The notes: generated from the letters alone by a model not told the origin. 64,000 nucleotides of DNA from Mesorhizobium sp. M7A.F.Ca.US.008.03.1.1 (GCF_003997495.1 NZ_RZRU01000002.1:372001-436000); one strand, 5' to 3'. Counted from the stretch's first letter, positions 8,153-17,872 are shown. Made by a program: numbers and translations.

Positions 8153-8887
8153 TCACTTCTGGGCGATGGTCAGCCCGATCTCCTCGGCCACCATTTCCTG
8201 CAATCGCCACAGATTGCGGTCGCGGATGCCGCAGGCTTCGAGGTGGCGGATCGTCTCGAAAAGATATTGCGCGCCCGAGCCCCAATGACCGACGGCTGTC
8301 ACCAGCGTCGCCGCGATCGCCTGCTTGTCGAGCTTGCCGGCATAACGCGGATTGGCGGGATCGACGACGAAGCCGAGCGCGCGACATGGGCCGCCTTCGG
8401 TCCTGACCTGCAGCCAGCGCGGCACGTTGACGGCGGGCAGGATGGTCATTTCGCGGCGCAGCAGCGCTTCGAGGTTAGCCGCCACCGGCTCCGCGATCTC
8501 GAACACCATGCCCTGGCACTGGCCGCCGCGATCGAGCGCCATCATCAAGCCGGGCTGCTCGACCGTGCCGCGAAAACGCTGCACCGTGAAGCAGAACGAA
8601 CGATGCCAGCCGCTGGCCACTGCGCGTTCTCCGCCCCTCACCTCGCCGGCGGGCTTCCACAGCAGCGAGCCATAGGCAAATAGTTTCAGCGGCCCGGCCG
8701 GAGCGCCGGCCAGCACCTCGTCGCGGATGCGCGCATAGTCGGCATCGGTCATGTGAACCATGCCCGGCGTCGGCCCGGCATCCTCGACCACGCGCATGGT
8801 GCGGGCGACCAGCGCCTCGGTCAGCGCCATCGGCGCTTTTCGCGGAGTCCTCAACGATGCGGCGGAAATGGCCTTGCTCATCCTCAC
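8153..8887 (-). CDS. ChaC-like gamma-glutamylcyclotransferase
   Basis: A 244-residue cytoplasmic enzyme of the ChaC family, which splits glutathione into 5-oxoproline and Cys-Gly. The substrate-binding motif YGSLLWKP (FAYGSL near residue 70) is clear, followed by GWHRSFCFTVQRFRGT and the later conserved region ALGFVVDPANPRYAG. Length fits the bacterial family. It is transcribed away from the DUF2270 gene and is not in an evident operon. The second in-frame ATG, two codons in, is an alternative start. Confidence 0.88.
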   Translation of the reverse strand: MRMSKAISAASLRTPRKAPMALTEALVARTMRVVEDAGPTPGMVHMTDADYARIRDEVLAGAPAGPLKLFAYGSLLWKPAGEVRGGERAVASGWHRSFCFTVQRFRGTVEQPGLMMALDRGGQCQGMVFEIAEPVAANLEALLRREMTILPAVNVPRWLQVRTEGGPCRALGFVVDPANPRYAGKLDKQAIAATLVTAVGHWGSGAQYLFETIRHLEACGIRDRNLWRLQEMVAEEIGLTIAQK

Positions 8888-9042
8888 GCTCCCAGCCCCA
8901 CCGCCATGTTGCCGAAGGCCGGAGGATTCTCAAGGGGCCGTGCAGCCGACATAGGTCGACCGGCCGATTCCGCTCCGCGCGACGCGACGCGACAGGGAAC
9001 AATGTTGCCGGCAAACTGTTCTAGTCTTCGCCGGAGGATATC

Positions 9043-9735
9043 ATGAACGATGCGTCGGCAAAGCCCGCGGGCCCCGTCCTTTCATCGACGGAGCGCGTGA
9101 ACACGCTGTCGCATTTTCACCGTGCCGAGATCGCGCGCATGGCGGGATGGCGCGATCGGCTCGACAGGACGACCAACTGGGCGATCACCGTAGTGGCGGC
9201 GCTGCTTTCTGTGTCGCTGTCGACAGCCAGTGCGCATCACGGCGTGCTGCTGTTCGCCATGCTGCTCATCCTGCTGCTGCTGTGGATCGAGGCGCGCCGC
9301 TATCGGTTCTTCGATTTCTATCGGGCTCGCGTGCGTCAGTTCGAGCGCCACTATTTCGCGCAGATCTTCTCTCCGCAACCCGACTTCGCCTCGGATTGGC
9401 TGCTCATCGTCGGCGAAGGCCTGCGCGCGCCGAAATTCCTGCTGTCGCAACGTGTCGCGCTGGCGCGCCGCCTGCGGCGAAATTACCTCTATCTCTTCCT
9501 GATCCTGCTGCTGGCCTGGGTGCTGAAGATATCAACCCCCAGCCTTCAGGCCTCAGGTGTCAGGACCGGCTTTGTCGGCTCGCTTCGCGAGGCCATCGAC
9601 AGCGCTGCCCTAGGCCCGATTCCCGGTGTGGCGATCGTGTTCTTTGTGGCGGCTTTCTATGTCGGGCTGCTCGCCTTTGCCTTCTTCGCGGCCGGCGACG
9701 ACGGCGAACTTTCCTTCGGCGACGTCCATGTTTGA
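9043..9735 (+). CDS. DUF2270 family integral membrane protein
   Basis: A 230-residue protein matching DUF2270 by its opening LSHFHRAEIARMAGWRDRLDRTTNW pattern, then two hydrophobic segments (near residues 47-85), an EARRYRFFDFYRARVR loop, and two more spans in the C-terminal half. GGAGG lies a few bases before the ATG. Function of the family is unknown; members are often beside transporters. Here a Kef-type antiporter follows 88 bases downstream on the same strand, so coexpression is possible. Confidence 0.8.
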   Translation: MNDASAKPAGPVLSSTERVNTLSHFHRAEIARMAGWRDRLDRTTNWAITVVAALLSVSLSTASAHHGVLLFAMLLILLLLWIEARRYRFFDFYRARVRQFERHYFAQIFSPQPDFASDWLLIVGEGLRAPKFLLSQRVALARRLRRNYLYLFLILLLAWVLKISTPSLQASGVRTGFVGSLREAIDSAALGPIPGVAIVFFVAAFYVGLLAFAFFAAGDDGELSFGDVHV

Positions 9736-9823
9736 CGTCGATGTCTGGCGACAGGCGGCTGCAACGCAAATGGCCGCCCGCGCGTTGTGATGGTCAGTCC
9801 GCCGAGGCGTTTTGAGGGAATCC

Positions 9824-12145
9824 ATGACCTGTCGATCGGCAACGACGTCACGCAGCATTGCGCTGGCCATATTCGGCTTGGCGTCGGCAGGCAATGCCTT
9901 CGCCGCGCAGCCGGTCGGCCACGCCTCTGGCATGGGCGGCTCGGCGGAGGGGCTGTTCGTCGCCGAGATCGTCTTGCTGCTTCTGGTCGGCCGCGGCCTG
10001 GGTGAGATCTTGCAACGCTTCGGCCAGCCGGCGATCATGGGTCAGTTGATCGGTGGCATCCTGCTTGGCCCTTCCCTGTTTGGCTGGCTGTGGCCCGAGG
10101 CGCAGCACCTGATCTTCTCGACCGATCCGGCGCAGAAAAGCATGATCGACGCCGTCTCGCAGCTCGGCATTCTGCTGCTTCTGTTGTTGACCGGCATGGA
10201 GACAGACCTGCGGCTGGTGCGCCGGGTGGGTGCGGCCTGTTTTTCGATTTCGATCACCGGCGTCGTCGTGCCCTTCGGTTGCGGCTTCGCGCTGGCGCAG
10301 TTCCTGCCTGATACGTTGCTGCCCGATCCGACGCAGCGCATCGTCGCCGGGCTGTTCCTCGGTACGGCACTGTCGATCTCGTCGGTCAAGATCGTCGCCA
10401 TGGTGGTGCGCGAGATGAATTTCATGCGCCGCAATCTCGGTCAGGTCATCATCTCCTCGGCGATCATCGAGGACACGATCGGCTGGCTCGTCATCGCCGT
10501 CACCTTCGGTATCGCCACCAATGGCAGCCTGCAGATTTTGCCGCTAATCACCACGGTCGCCGAGGTGGCGCTGTTCATGGTGTTCTCCTTCACCATCGGC
10601 CGCCGTCTGGTGTTCACGCTGATCCGCTGGAGCAACGACTCTTTCCGCAGCGAATACGCCGTTATATCAGTCATCCTCATCATCATGGGCGTGATGGCCC
10701 TGATCACCAATCTGATCGGCGTCCACACCGTGCTCGGCGCCTTCGTTGCCGGCATCCTGGTCGGCGAATCGCCAATCCTTTCCGCCCACATCGAGGGCCA
10801 GTTGCGCGGCGTCATCACGGCACTCTTCATGCCGGTCTTCTTCGGCATGGCCGGCTTGTCGGCCGACCTCACCGTGCTCACCGATCCGACCTTGGCGCTG
10901 CTGACGCTGGCCCTGGTGGCGATTGCCAGTGTCGGCAAGTTCGGCGGCGCCTTTATCGGCGGTCGGTTGGCCGGCATGTCGCTGAAGGAGGCGACCGCCG
11001 TCGGCAGCGCCATGAACGCGCGCGGCTCGACGGAGGTCATCGTCGCCAGCATCGGCCTGTCGATGAACATCCTCTCCCACAACCTCTTCACCATGATCGT
11101 CACCATGGCCGTGATCACCACGCTCGCCATGCCGCCAATGTTGCGCTGGGCGCTCGGCCGCCTGCCCGTCGCCGATGGCGAGAAGCAGCGCGTCGAGCGC
11201 GAGCTGCTCGACGAACGCGGCTTCGTCTCGAAGCTGGAGCGGCTGTTGCTGCTGGTCGACGACAGCCCGGCCGGCAAGTTCACCGCCTATCTCGCCGGAC
11301 TGGTTGGCGGCGGTAGCGGCATGCCGACCACCCTGCTCCATCTCAAGGACGGCAAGCTCGCCAGCCCGACCCGCGACAAGGGCCCGGAGCGGTCCGAGCG
11401 GGAAGTGAAGAAGGGTGCGCAGAAAAGCGCCAAGGCCGTCAGCAAGGCCGAGGACACCCTGGTCGAGAAAGTCCATCTGACCACCCGCACCGAATCCGAG
11501 GCCACCGCCGCGACGATCGCCGAGGAAGCCCGCAAGGGCTACGGTTTGCTGCTGCTCGGCCTGGAAAATGCGTTCACGGCGAAGGGGTCGTTCACACCGG
11601 CGCTGAACGACATCACCGAAGGGTTCGACGGCCCGCTATGCCTGGTGCTGAACGGCGCCAGATCCACCGGCAAGATGCCGGTGCTGAGGACCGGAACCAC
11701 CATACTGGTTCCCGTCAACGGCACCGAAGTGTCACGCCGCGCCGCCGATCTGGCCCTGGCGCTGGCGCGCCCGCACCGGGCGCGGGTCAAGGTGCTCTAT
11801 GTGTCGCAGGCGGCACGGCAAGGCGGCAAGACCACCTCCGTCTCGCATCGGCGCGAGGAAGCCATGCTGAAAGACATTGCCGATCTGGCGGTTCGTTATG
11901 GCGTGCAGGTTGACACTGCCATCCGCACCCGCGCCACGCCGGACAAGGCGATCGCCAGGGAGGTGGCCAAGGGCGCTGCCATGGTGGTGATGGGTGTCAC
12001 GCAAAGGCCGGGCGAAGAGCTGTTCTTCGGCGATACCGCGACGGCGGTGCTCGACGTCGTTACCTGCCCCGTCGTGCTGCTGGCCAGCGAGCGTATCCGT
12101 TCCGCGGAGGCCAGGGCAGAGGTGGTTGCCGAGATCGACGCCTGA
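9824..12145 (+). CDS. CPA2 (Kef-type) cation:proton antiporter with USP-like C-terminal domains
   Basis: A 773-residue inner-membrane antiporter. The ATG at 9824 gives a signal-like N terminus ending near AFAAQ; an upstream TTG is less likely. Residues about 35-450 form the CPA2 exchanger with some 12 spans, including GQPAIMGQLIGGILLGP and GAFVAGILVGESP. About 300 C-terminal residues hold two universal-stress-protein-like units; the second runs from ILVPVNGTEVSRRAADLA to VVMGVTQRPGEELFFGDTAT, a nucleotide-binding USP pattern. Members exchange K+ or Na+ for H+. There is no KefF-like partner and no TrkA-N domain, so control may come through the USP part. Confidence 0.88.
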   Translation: MTCRSATTSRSIALAIFGLASAGNAFAAQPVGHASGMGGSAEGLFVAEIVLLLLVGRGLGEILQRFGQPAIMGQLIGGILLGPSLFGWLWPEAQHLIFSTDPAQKSMIDAVSQLGILLLLLLTGMETDLRLVRRVGAACFSISITGVVVPFGCGFALAQFLPDTLLPDPTQRIVAGLFLGTALSISSVKIVAMVVREMNFMRRNLGQVIISSAIIEDTIGWLVIAVTFGIATNGSLQILPLITTVAEVALFMVFSFTIGRRLVFTLIRWSNDSFRSEYAVISVILIIMGVMALITNLIGVHTVLGAFVAGILVGESPILSAHIEGQLRGVITALFMPVFFGMAGLSADLTVLTDPTLALLTLALVAIASVGKFGGAFIGGRLAGMSLKEATAVGSAMNARGSTEVIVASIGLSMNILSHNLFTMIVTMAVITTLAMPPMLRWALGRLPVADGEKQRVERELLDERGFVSKLERLLLLVDDSPAGKFTAYLAGLVGGGSGMPTTLLHLKDGKLASPTRDKGPERSEREVKKGAQKSAKAVSKAEDTLVEKVHLTTRTESEATAATIAEEARKGYGLLLLGLENAFTAKGSFTPALNDITEGFDGPLCLVLNGARSTGKMPVLRTGTTILVPVNGTEVSRRAADLALALARPHRARVKVLYVSQAARQGGKTTSVSHRREEAMLKDIADLAVRYGVQVDTAIRTRATPDKAIAREVAKGAAMVVMGVTQRPGEELFFGDTATAVLDVVTCPVVLLASERIRSAEARAEVVAEIDA

Positions 12146-12177
12146 TCTGCCTTTTCACAGGAGACGGATTTTCGCGC

Positions 12178-12321
12178 CTAGATACCGAAGAACTGCTTGC
12201 CAATCATGTAGCCCAGTGCCGCCACGACCAGCGGAAACAGCGCTGGCGCGGCCCTGCCTAGAAGGGAGGCCTGCTGGTCTTTCGCCGGCGTATAGCGTGC
12301 ATTGCCGAGATTCTTGGTCAT
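12178..12321 (-). CDS. 47-residue hypothetical membrane miniprotein
   Basis: An intact 48-codon frame on the minus strand. It has a polar N-terminal half (MTKNLGNARYTPAKDQQ), then one hydrophobic segment around residues 24-40 (AAPALFPLVVAALGYMI) and a short GKQFFGI tail. This looks like a single-span protein. An AGGC element lies 5-8 bases before the ATG, which is only a fair ribosome site. It is convergent with the antiporter gene. No family recognised. Codon use is ordinary for the region, which supports a real gene. Confidence 0.55.
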   Translation of the reverse strand: MTKNLGNARYTPAKDQQASLLGRAAPALFPLVVAALGYMIGKQFFGI

Positions 12322-12721
12322 TGCTTGCCTCAGGTTCGAAAGACTCATTAGCAAATGCTGATTAACAGCATGGCCGCATTAACGGCCTGATAGGAAATCA
12401 ACTCTGATCTGATGCAAATTCTAATGATCGGCACGTGGGCGGCAAAGACGCGCTGGAGGCGGCGGACGAACCGCACCGGCTCTGAAGCTGGCGTTCACCT
12501 GCTAAATCGGGTTCCTGAGCCATCTTGTTGTTCAGGCGCGGTTTTACCGATCGGCGCGAACGGCCGCCCGAGCTTCGTGTTGATAGGTGCGGGGTCGAAC
12601 GGCATGCCCGCGGCGCAGGCAGGCCGCATCCCGTCGAAAAAATTCGCAAACCAATGTCGGACTGGTTACGCCTTGTTCGTCCTTGGGGTATCGAACAGGC
12701 ATTTATGAAAGGATCCAGCAT
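12322..12721. other. gene-poor intergenic stretch
   Basis: About 400 bases between the miniprotein and the SRPBCC gene. Open frames here are short, rich in Arg and Ser and have no ribosome site or family resemblance. The right end must hold the promoter and ribosome site of the SRPBCC gene. I see no RNA gene or repeat. Confidence 0.6.
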
Positions 12722-13165
12722 ATGCCCGGCACCGTACGTTTGCACCGCGTTCTGACGACCAGCCCGGAAAAGGTCTATCGCGCCTTCGTTGAAGCGGACG
12801 CGCTGGCCAAGTGGCTTCCGCCAAACGGCTTCACCTGCACGGTCCATAATTTCGAGGCAAAGGTCGGAGGCACGTTCAAGATGTCGTTCCGCAATTTCAC
12901 CACCGGTGACAGCCACTCCTTCGGCGGCGAGTATCTCGAACTCGTTCCGGGCGAGCGCCTGCTCTACACCGACAGGTTCGATGATCCCAACCTGCCCGGC
13001 GAGATACGGGTGACCGTGGTCTTGAAAAAAGTGTCGGTCGGCACAGAAATCGACATCACCCAGGCCGGCATTCCAGACGTCATTCCGGTCGAGGCCTGCT
13101 ATCTCGGCTGGCAGGAGTCACTCAGAAATCTGGCAAAGCTCGTCGAGCCCGAGATCAATCAATAG
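12722..13165 (+). CDS. SRPBCC (AHSA1-like) domain protein
   Basis: A 147-residue protein of the START-like AHSA1 group. The opening VRLHRVLTTSPEKVYRAFVEADALAKWLPP is the typical first strand and helix, and the end AGIPDVIPVEACYLGWQESLRNLAKLVE forms the long C-terminal helix lining the hydrophobic pocket. Such proteins bind small hydrophobic ligands or act in polyketide-like or stress chemistry; the activity here is unknown. The start at 12722 fits the family length, and longer in-frame extensions look non-coding. Confidence 0.88.
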   Translation: MPGTVRLHRVLTTSPEKVYRAFVEADALAKWLPPNGFTCTVHNFEAKVGGTFKMSFRNFTTGDSHSFGGEYLELVPGERLLYTDRFDDPNLPGEIRVTVVLKKVSVGTEIDITQAGIPDVIPVEACYLGWQESLRNLAKLVEPEINQ

Positions 13166-13321
13166 GCGGCAAGGGCTGGGAGAACGGTCGTTTCTGGCCT
13201 GCCGAAGCCTGAAACTTGGACTGTGGCGGGAACTGCCCTTTATCGCTAGCAATTCATCATTGCGTTTGACACCCCCTGTGACGGACGTGTCGATGAAGAA
13301 TGCAGCGGAGGCTGAAAAAGC

Positions 13322-14470
13322 ATGACTCTGACCAATCGAGACATCGTCGAGTTGACGGCGTGGAGGCGCCAGCTGCACCAGAATCCGGAAATCTCGAATG
13401 AAGAGGAGAAGACGGCAAAGGAGGTCGTCGCCTTCCTCGCCGACACGGGACCGGACAAGGTGCTGACACAGCTCGGCGGGCACGGCGTAGCGGCCATATA
13501 TGACAGCGGCAAAGCGGGGCCGACGGTGCTGTTCCGCTCGGAACTCGATGCCTTGCCTATCGAAGAGCTCTCAGGCGTGCCGCATTCGTCCCACGTGCCG
13601 GGCAAGTCGCATATGTGTGGCCATGACGGACACACCGCGATCCTGGCATCCCTCGGCCGGCAGTTGGGGCGCGAGCGGCCTGCAAGCGGCCGCATCGTGC
13701 TGATGTTCCAGCCGGCGGAGGAAACCGGCAATGGTGCGGCTGGCGTCGTCGCCGATCCCCGCTTCGGCGAGATCGCGCCGGATTTCGCTTTCTCGCTGCA
13801 CAACCTGCCTGGCGTGCCGTTCGGCGAGGTGCGGCTCAAGCCCGGCGTGGTCAACTGTGCTTCACGCGGCATGCGCATCATGCTGGAGGGCAAGACCGCC
13901 CATTCGTCCATGCCGGAGACCGGCATCTCGCCAATGCTGGCGATCAGTGAGCTGATGCCGGCGCTGCCGGCGCTCGGGCGCGGAACCTTCGCCGATGACG
14001 ACTTCTCAATGGTCACCGTCACCCACGCCGCGATGGGCGAAGCCGTGTTCGGCATCGCGCCGGCTCACGCCGAGGTGTGGGCAACGCTGCGCACCCGGCG
14101 TGATGAGCGCATGGCAAACCTGTGCGTTGCTGCCGAAGCACTGGTCGCCAGGATCGCGGGCGAGCATCGCCTTTCCGCCCGCTGGGACTATCACGAGATC
14201 TTCGTCGCCAGCGTCAACGCGCCGGACGCGGTGGAGCATCTGCGGCGCGCGCTCGATGAAGAGGGCATATCGCACGGCGAAGAGGCCCTGCCGATGCGCG
14301 CCTCGGAAGATTTCGGCCTGTTCGGCCACAGTGCTTCGTCGGCGATGTTCTTCCTCGGTGCAGGCGAGCGGCACCCTGCCTTGCACAATCCCGACTATGA
14401 CTTTCCCGACGACCTGATCCCGATCGGGTCGAGGATCTTCATGCGCACGGCACGCAATCTTCTGGGCTGA
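13322..14470 (+). CDS. M20 family amidohydrolase (hippurate hydrolase-like)
   Basis: A 382-residue cytoplasmic metallohydrolase. The di-metal site is visible as CGHDGHT (C99, H101, H104) and the PAEETGNGA motif (E133, E134), with a late His in ASEDFGLFGH. The dimerisation domain begins near ASRGMRIMLEGKTAHSS. Relatives hydrolyse N-acyl amino acids such as hippurate or indole-acetyl amino acids. It is followed 32 bases later by a VOC protein on the same strand, possibly cotranscribed. The substrate cannot be read from the sequence. Confidence 0.9.
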   Translation: MTLTNRDIVELTAWRRQLHQNPEISNEEEKTAKEVVAFLADTGPDKVLTQLGGHGVAAIYDSGKAGPTVLFRSELDALPIEELSGVPHSSHVPGKSHMCGHDGHTAILASLGRQLGRERPASGRIVLMFQPAEETGNGAAGVVADPRFGEIAPDFAFSLHNLPGVPFGEVRLKPGVVNCASRGMRIMLEGKTAHSSMPETGISPMLAISELMPALPALGRGTFADDDFSMVTVTHAAMGEAVFGIAPAHAEVWATLRTRRDERMANLCVAAEALVARIAGEHRLSARWDYHEIFVASVNAPDAVEHLRRALDEEGISHGEEALPMRASEDFGLFGHSASSAMFFLGAGERHPALHNPDYDFPDDLIPIGSRIFMRTARNLLG

Positions 14471-14502
14471 CAGATCAACTCCGACCCCGAAAGGAACACG
14501 CA

Positions 14503-14985
14503 ATGCCAAAGATGCCAAAGAACACGATTTGCCTCTGGTTCGACAAGGACGCCGAGGCTGCGGCGCGCTTCTACGCAGAGACCTTTCCCGACACCAGCGT
14601 GGGCGCCGTTCACCGTGCGCCGAGCGACTTTCCGTCCGGCAAGAAAGGCGACGTGTTGACGGTCGAATTTACCGTTGCCGGCATTCCCTGCATCGGATTG
14701 AACGGCGGCTCCACATTCAAGCAGAGCGAGGCCTTCTCGTTCCAGATCGCCACCGACGATCAGCAGGAAACCGACCGCTACTGGAACGCCATCGTCGGCA
14801 ATGGCGGCCAGGAGAGCGTGTGCGGCTGGTGCAAGGACAAATGGGGCGTGTCCTGGCAAATCACGCCGCGCACGCTGACCGAGGCCATGGCGGCCGGCGG
14901 CGAGGAAGCCAAACGCGCCTTTGATGCGATGATGGAGATGACGAAGATCGACGTCGCGGCGATCGACGCAGCCCGGCGCGGCTGA
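14503..14985 (+). CDS. VOC family protein (PhnB-like, COG3865)
   Basis: A 160-residue protein of the vicinal-oxygen-chelate fold, in the group often mislabelled 3-demethylubiquinone methyltransferase. It has the characteristic opening TICLWFDKDAEAAARFYAETFPDT and the later WYCxDKWGVSWQITP pattern, here CGWCKDKWGVSWQITPRTL. Function in this subgroup is not established. AAAGGAA precedes the ATG. It probably shares the message of the M20 gene and ends 20 bases from a convergent oxidoreductase gene. Confidence 0.85.
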   Translation: MPKMPKNTICLWFDKDAEAAARFYAETFPDTSVGAVHRAPSDFPSGKKGDVLTVEFTVAGIPCIGLNGGSTFKQSEAFSFQIATDDQQETDRYWNAIVGNGGQESVCGWCKDKWGVSWQITPRTLTEAMAAGGEEAKRAFDAMMEMTKIDVAAIDAARRG

Positions 14986-15005
14986 CCTCTATCGCAGCTG
15001 AGTTG

Positions 15006-16007
15006 CTATCTGACCTTGACGACGACCTTGCCCTTGGCGCGTCCTGTTTCGACATAGGCCAGCGCCTCATTGGTCGCCTCGAAGGGAAATATCCGGTCGA
15101 CGACCGGGCGGATCGCGCCGGATTCGATGAGCGATGCGATCTTGCTCAGCTGCTCGCCCTGCGCCCACATGAAAAGGAACGAGAACGTCACGCCACGCCG
15201 CTTGGCTTTCACTCGAATACCGCGACTCAGCAGGCGCAGCACCAGCCTCAGCACCACGTTCAGTCCCTTTTCCCTGGCGAATTCCGGATCCGGTGGGCCG
15301 GAGATGGAGATGAGCTTGCCACCCGGTTTCAGCACATTCAGTGATTTTTCAAGTGTCTTGGCGTCCTGGCTGTTCAAGACGACGTCGTAGCCCGAAAGGA
15401 TTTTCTCGAAATCGTCTTTCCTGTAGTCGACGGCGACATCGGCGCCGAGTCCCTTGACCAGACCGGCACTCGCCGCGCTCGCCGTGGTCGCGACGGTCGC
15501 GCCGAGATGCTTCGCCAGTTGGATGGCGAATGTCCCCACGCCGCCGGAGCCGGCTTGAATGAAGATCTTCTGTCCCTTCTTCAGGTTGGCCCTTTCGATG
15601 AGCGCCTGCCAGGCGGTCAGGCCGACCAGCGGGATCGAGGCCGCCTCCTCCATGCTGAGGTTCCCGGGCTTCAGGGCCACGTCGGCTTCATCCATGGCTA
15701 TGAACTCGGCGAACGTACCGATCCGGCCATCGCGCGGCCGCGCATAGACGTCGTCGCCAAGTTTGAATGTGCGGACTTTCGATCCCACGCGGACAACCCT
15801 CCCGGCCACGTCGTGACCCAGAATGAAGGGCCGGCGATAGGGCAGGATAAGCTTGAACTCTCCGGTTTTGACCTTGGAATCGAGCAGGTTCACCGCCGCG
15901 GCGTGGACCTCGACGAGGACATCGCTGTCCCCGAGTGTCGGCTCCGGCATTTCGGCCAGCCGCAGAGTGCCGTTCTTGCTGTATTTGTCGACGACGAATG
16001 CCTTCAT
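15006..16007 (-). CDS. NADPH:quinone oxidoreductase-like MDR protein
   Basis: A 333-residue member of the zinc-free quinone-oxidoreductase branch of medium-chain dehydrogenases. It has the GroES-like N-terminal half (AAAVNLLDSKVKTGEFK) and the NADP-binding turn GSGGVGTFAIQLAKHLGATV near residue 150. The Zn cysteines of alcohol dehydrogenases are absent. Together with the downstream-directed hydrolase and SDR genes it forms a minus-strand group ending at a divergent TetR regulator, suggesting a detoxification or stress-response set. Substrate unknown. Confidence 0.88.
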   Translation of the reverse strand: MKAFVVDKYSKNGTLRLAEMPEPTLGDSDVLVEVHAAAVNLLDSKVKTGEFKLILPYRRPFILGHDVAGRVVRVGSKVRTFKLGDDVYARPRDGRIGTFAEFIAMDEADVALKPGNLSMEEAASIPLVGLTAWQALIERANLKKGQKIFIQAGSGGVGTFAIQLAKHLGATVATTASAASAGLVKGLGADVAVDYRKDDFEKILSGYDVVLNSQDAKTLEKSLNVLKPGGKLISISGPPDPEFAREKGLNVVLRLVLRLLSRGIRVKAKRRGVTFSFLFMWAQGEQLSKIASLIESGAIRPVVDRIFPFEATNEALAYVETGRAKGKVVVKVR

Positions 16008-16067
16008 GGCAGTGACTTTCTGAGAGATTGTTGATGTTCCGGGACGAAACCGCCCCGATGAAAGGTG

Positions 16068-16934
16068 TCAGGCCTCGAGAAAGGCCGACGCTTTCGGAAC
16101 GAAATCCGCGTGGTGCTGGAACACCCCGCCATGGCCGGCATCCGGATAGATCACCAATTGCGCCCCCGGAATGCGGCGGGCGAGATCGTGGGTGTTGCCA
16201 CTGGGCACCATCCTGTCGTGATCGCCGTTTGCGATCAGCGCGGGGATGCGGATGACACTCAAATCTTGCGGCGCCTGCAGTCCATAAGCCTTCACCGCCC
16301 GGAGTTGCGCGCCGAACGCGCTCAGCGACACCGGCTTATCGCGATCGGCCTGGCGCTCCGTCAGCCGCTGCAGGAACGCCTTTGCGGCGCGGCGCCCATT
16401 CGCCGTCCTTGTGAAGAAGAGATAGTATTTCGGATCCCGAAGAGTAAGCGCCCCCTTGATCATGTCGACGATCGTCAACGGCGTCACCTTGTCGATGCCT
16501 TCGCCACCGGCCGGCCCGGTGCCGGCCAGGATTAGCTTGCGCCCAAGCGTGGGCTCGGTCAGTACGATCTCCTGCGCCACGAAGCCGCCAAGTGAGAAAC
16601 CGAAGAGATCGACTTGATCGAACCCAAGCGCCCGGACAAAGGCGACAGCATCCCGTGCCATCTCGGCAATGCTTGACGGCGTTTTGCCGCCCGAAGCACC
16701 GATGCCCCTGTTGTCGAAGGCAATCACTCGACGGTTCGCGGCGAGGCCATCGACGATGCGTGGATCAAAATTGTCCAGTTGAGCGCCGAGATGGTTGAGC
16801 AGGATCACCGGTACGCCGGTCTTGGGGCCGAGCTCCCGGTAGACGAACGCCGTGCCGCCGACATCCACCGAGCGCGTTGGCGTATCCTGGAACGATACCC
16901 GTGAGCGGGGCAACTGATTGAATCTATGCGTCAT
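16068..16934 (-). CDS. alpha/beta hydrolase
   Basis: A 288-residue hydrolase. The oxyanion region is VILLNHLGAQLDNFDPR, the nucleophile elbow is GFSLGG (serine near residue 120), and the late acid/His pair lies in ANGDHDRMVPSG and DAGHGG. The ATG at 16934 has GGAGGTG just upstream, which decides the start; the longer frame runs back into non-coding sequence. It lies between an MDR oxidoreductase and an SDR on the same strand. It resembles chloroperoxidase-like or lactonase-type hydrolases; the substrate is unknown. Confidence 0.88.
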   Translation of the reverse strand: MTHRFNQLPRSRVSFQDTPTRSVDVGGTAFVYRELGPKTGVPVILLNHLGAQLDNFDPRIVDGLAANRRVIAFDNRGIGASGGKTPSSIAEMARDAVAFVRALGFDQVDLFGFSLGGFVAQEIVLTEPTLGRKLILAGTGPAGGEGIDKVTPLTIVDMIKGALTLRDPKYYLFFTRTANGRRAAKAFLQRLTERQADRDKPVSLSAFGAQLRAVKAYGLQAPQDLSVIRIPALIANGDHDRMVPSGNTHDLARRIPGAQLVIYPDAGHGGVFQHHADFVPKASAFLEA

Positions 16935-17016
16935 GCTTGGCACCTCCATCTGGTGGGGCTCGGGCAATTGTGTCGTTGCTAGTCGCATGTGGGTGAAACC
17001 TTCTGCTCGCAGTTCT

Positions 17017-17832
17017 TCAAACCGGCAGGCGGAACTGCTTGCGAAGGCTCTTGTCGAATACTCCTGCGGGGGCAAAGCGGCGCAACAGGCTGACCTGCCG
17101 CGCTGCTTTGCCGGCAGTGTAGCGCCGTCGCGGATTGGCATCGGTCGCCGCCTTGACGACCACCTGCGCCACCACTTCCGGCCGGTCGGCTACAGGCATC
17201 ACATCGCGAAGCAGCGCTTCGAGCCCGGCTCGAGCCCGATCGTATTCTTTCAACAGAGAATCCGGCTGAATCCCGTTCTGGTCGAAGACAGTACGAACGA
17301 ATGCCGGCTCGATGACGGAGACGCGGATATTGAAGGCACGAACTTCGTGGTCGAGCGATTCCGAATAGCCCTCGAGCGCGTGCTTGACCGCCGAATAGTG
17401 CGCTGAATACGGCGCCGGCACCAGGCCGAGCACCGAGCCGATATTGACGATGCGCCCTTCGCCACGCCGCCGCATCGACGGCAACATCGCATTGGTCATG
17501 CGGATGACGCCGAACAGATTGACGTCGAACAAGGCCTGCACCTGTACAATCGAGAATTCCTCGGCGCCTCCAAGCTGGCCGACGCCGGCATTGTTGACCA
17601 AGAGGTCGATTCGGCCGGTCTGCGACAGCACCGTCGAAACGAGTGCGGCAACGGCCTCACTGTCGGTCACGTCGCAAGCCAGCATGGTCACCCCGCCCGG
17701 GCCATTGTCGGCCTTGCGGCGGCTCGTTCCGAAGACAGTGAACCCCGCACGCGCCAAGGACTCGGCGCTGGCGCGGCCGATGCCTGAAGAGGCTCCTGTC
17801 ACAACAGCGGTTTTTCCGGAATTTGTATTCAT
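17017..17832 (-). CDS. short-chain dehydrogenase/reductase
   Basis: A 271-residue classical SDR. The nucleotide motif TGASSGIG sits at residues 12-19, NNAGVG follows in the middle, and the catalytic pair is in YSAVK. The start ATG at 17832 follows GGAGCG. Substrate not predictable. It is divergent from the TetR-type gene at 17935, with a large nested palindrome between them, so it is the first gene of the presumed TetR-repressed unit that also includes the hydrolase and perhaps the quinone oxidoreductase. Confidence 0.9.
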   Translation of the reverse strand: MNTNSGKTAVVTGASSGIGRASAESLARAGFTVFGTSRRKADNGPGGVTMLACDVTDSEAVAALVSTVLSQTGRIDLLVNNAGVGQLGGAEEFSIVQVQALFDVNLFGVIRMTNAMLPSMRRRGEGRIVNIGSVLGLVPAPYSAHYSAVKHALEGYSESLDHEVRAFNIRVSVIEPAFVRTVFDQNGIQPDSLLKEYDRARAGLEALLRDVMPVADRPEVVAQVVVKAATDANPRRRYTAGKAARQVSLLRRFAPAGVFDKSLRKQFRLPV

Positions 17833-17872
17833 TTCGCGCTCCAAAATCGTCAGGCTAGCTTTTTCGAGCCAT

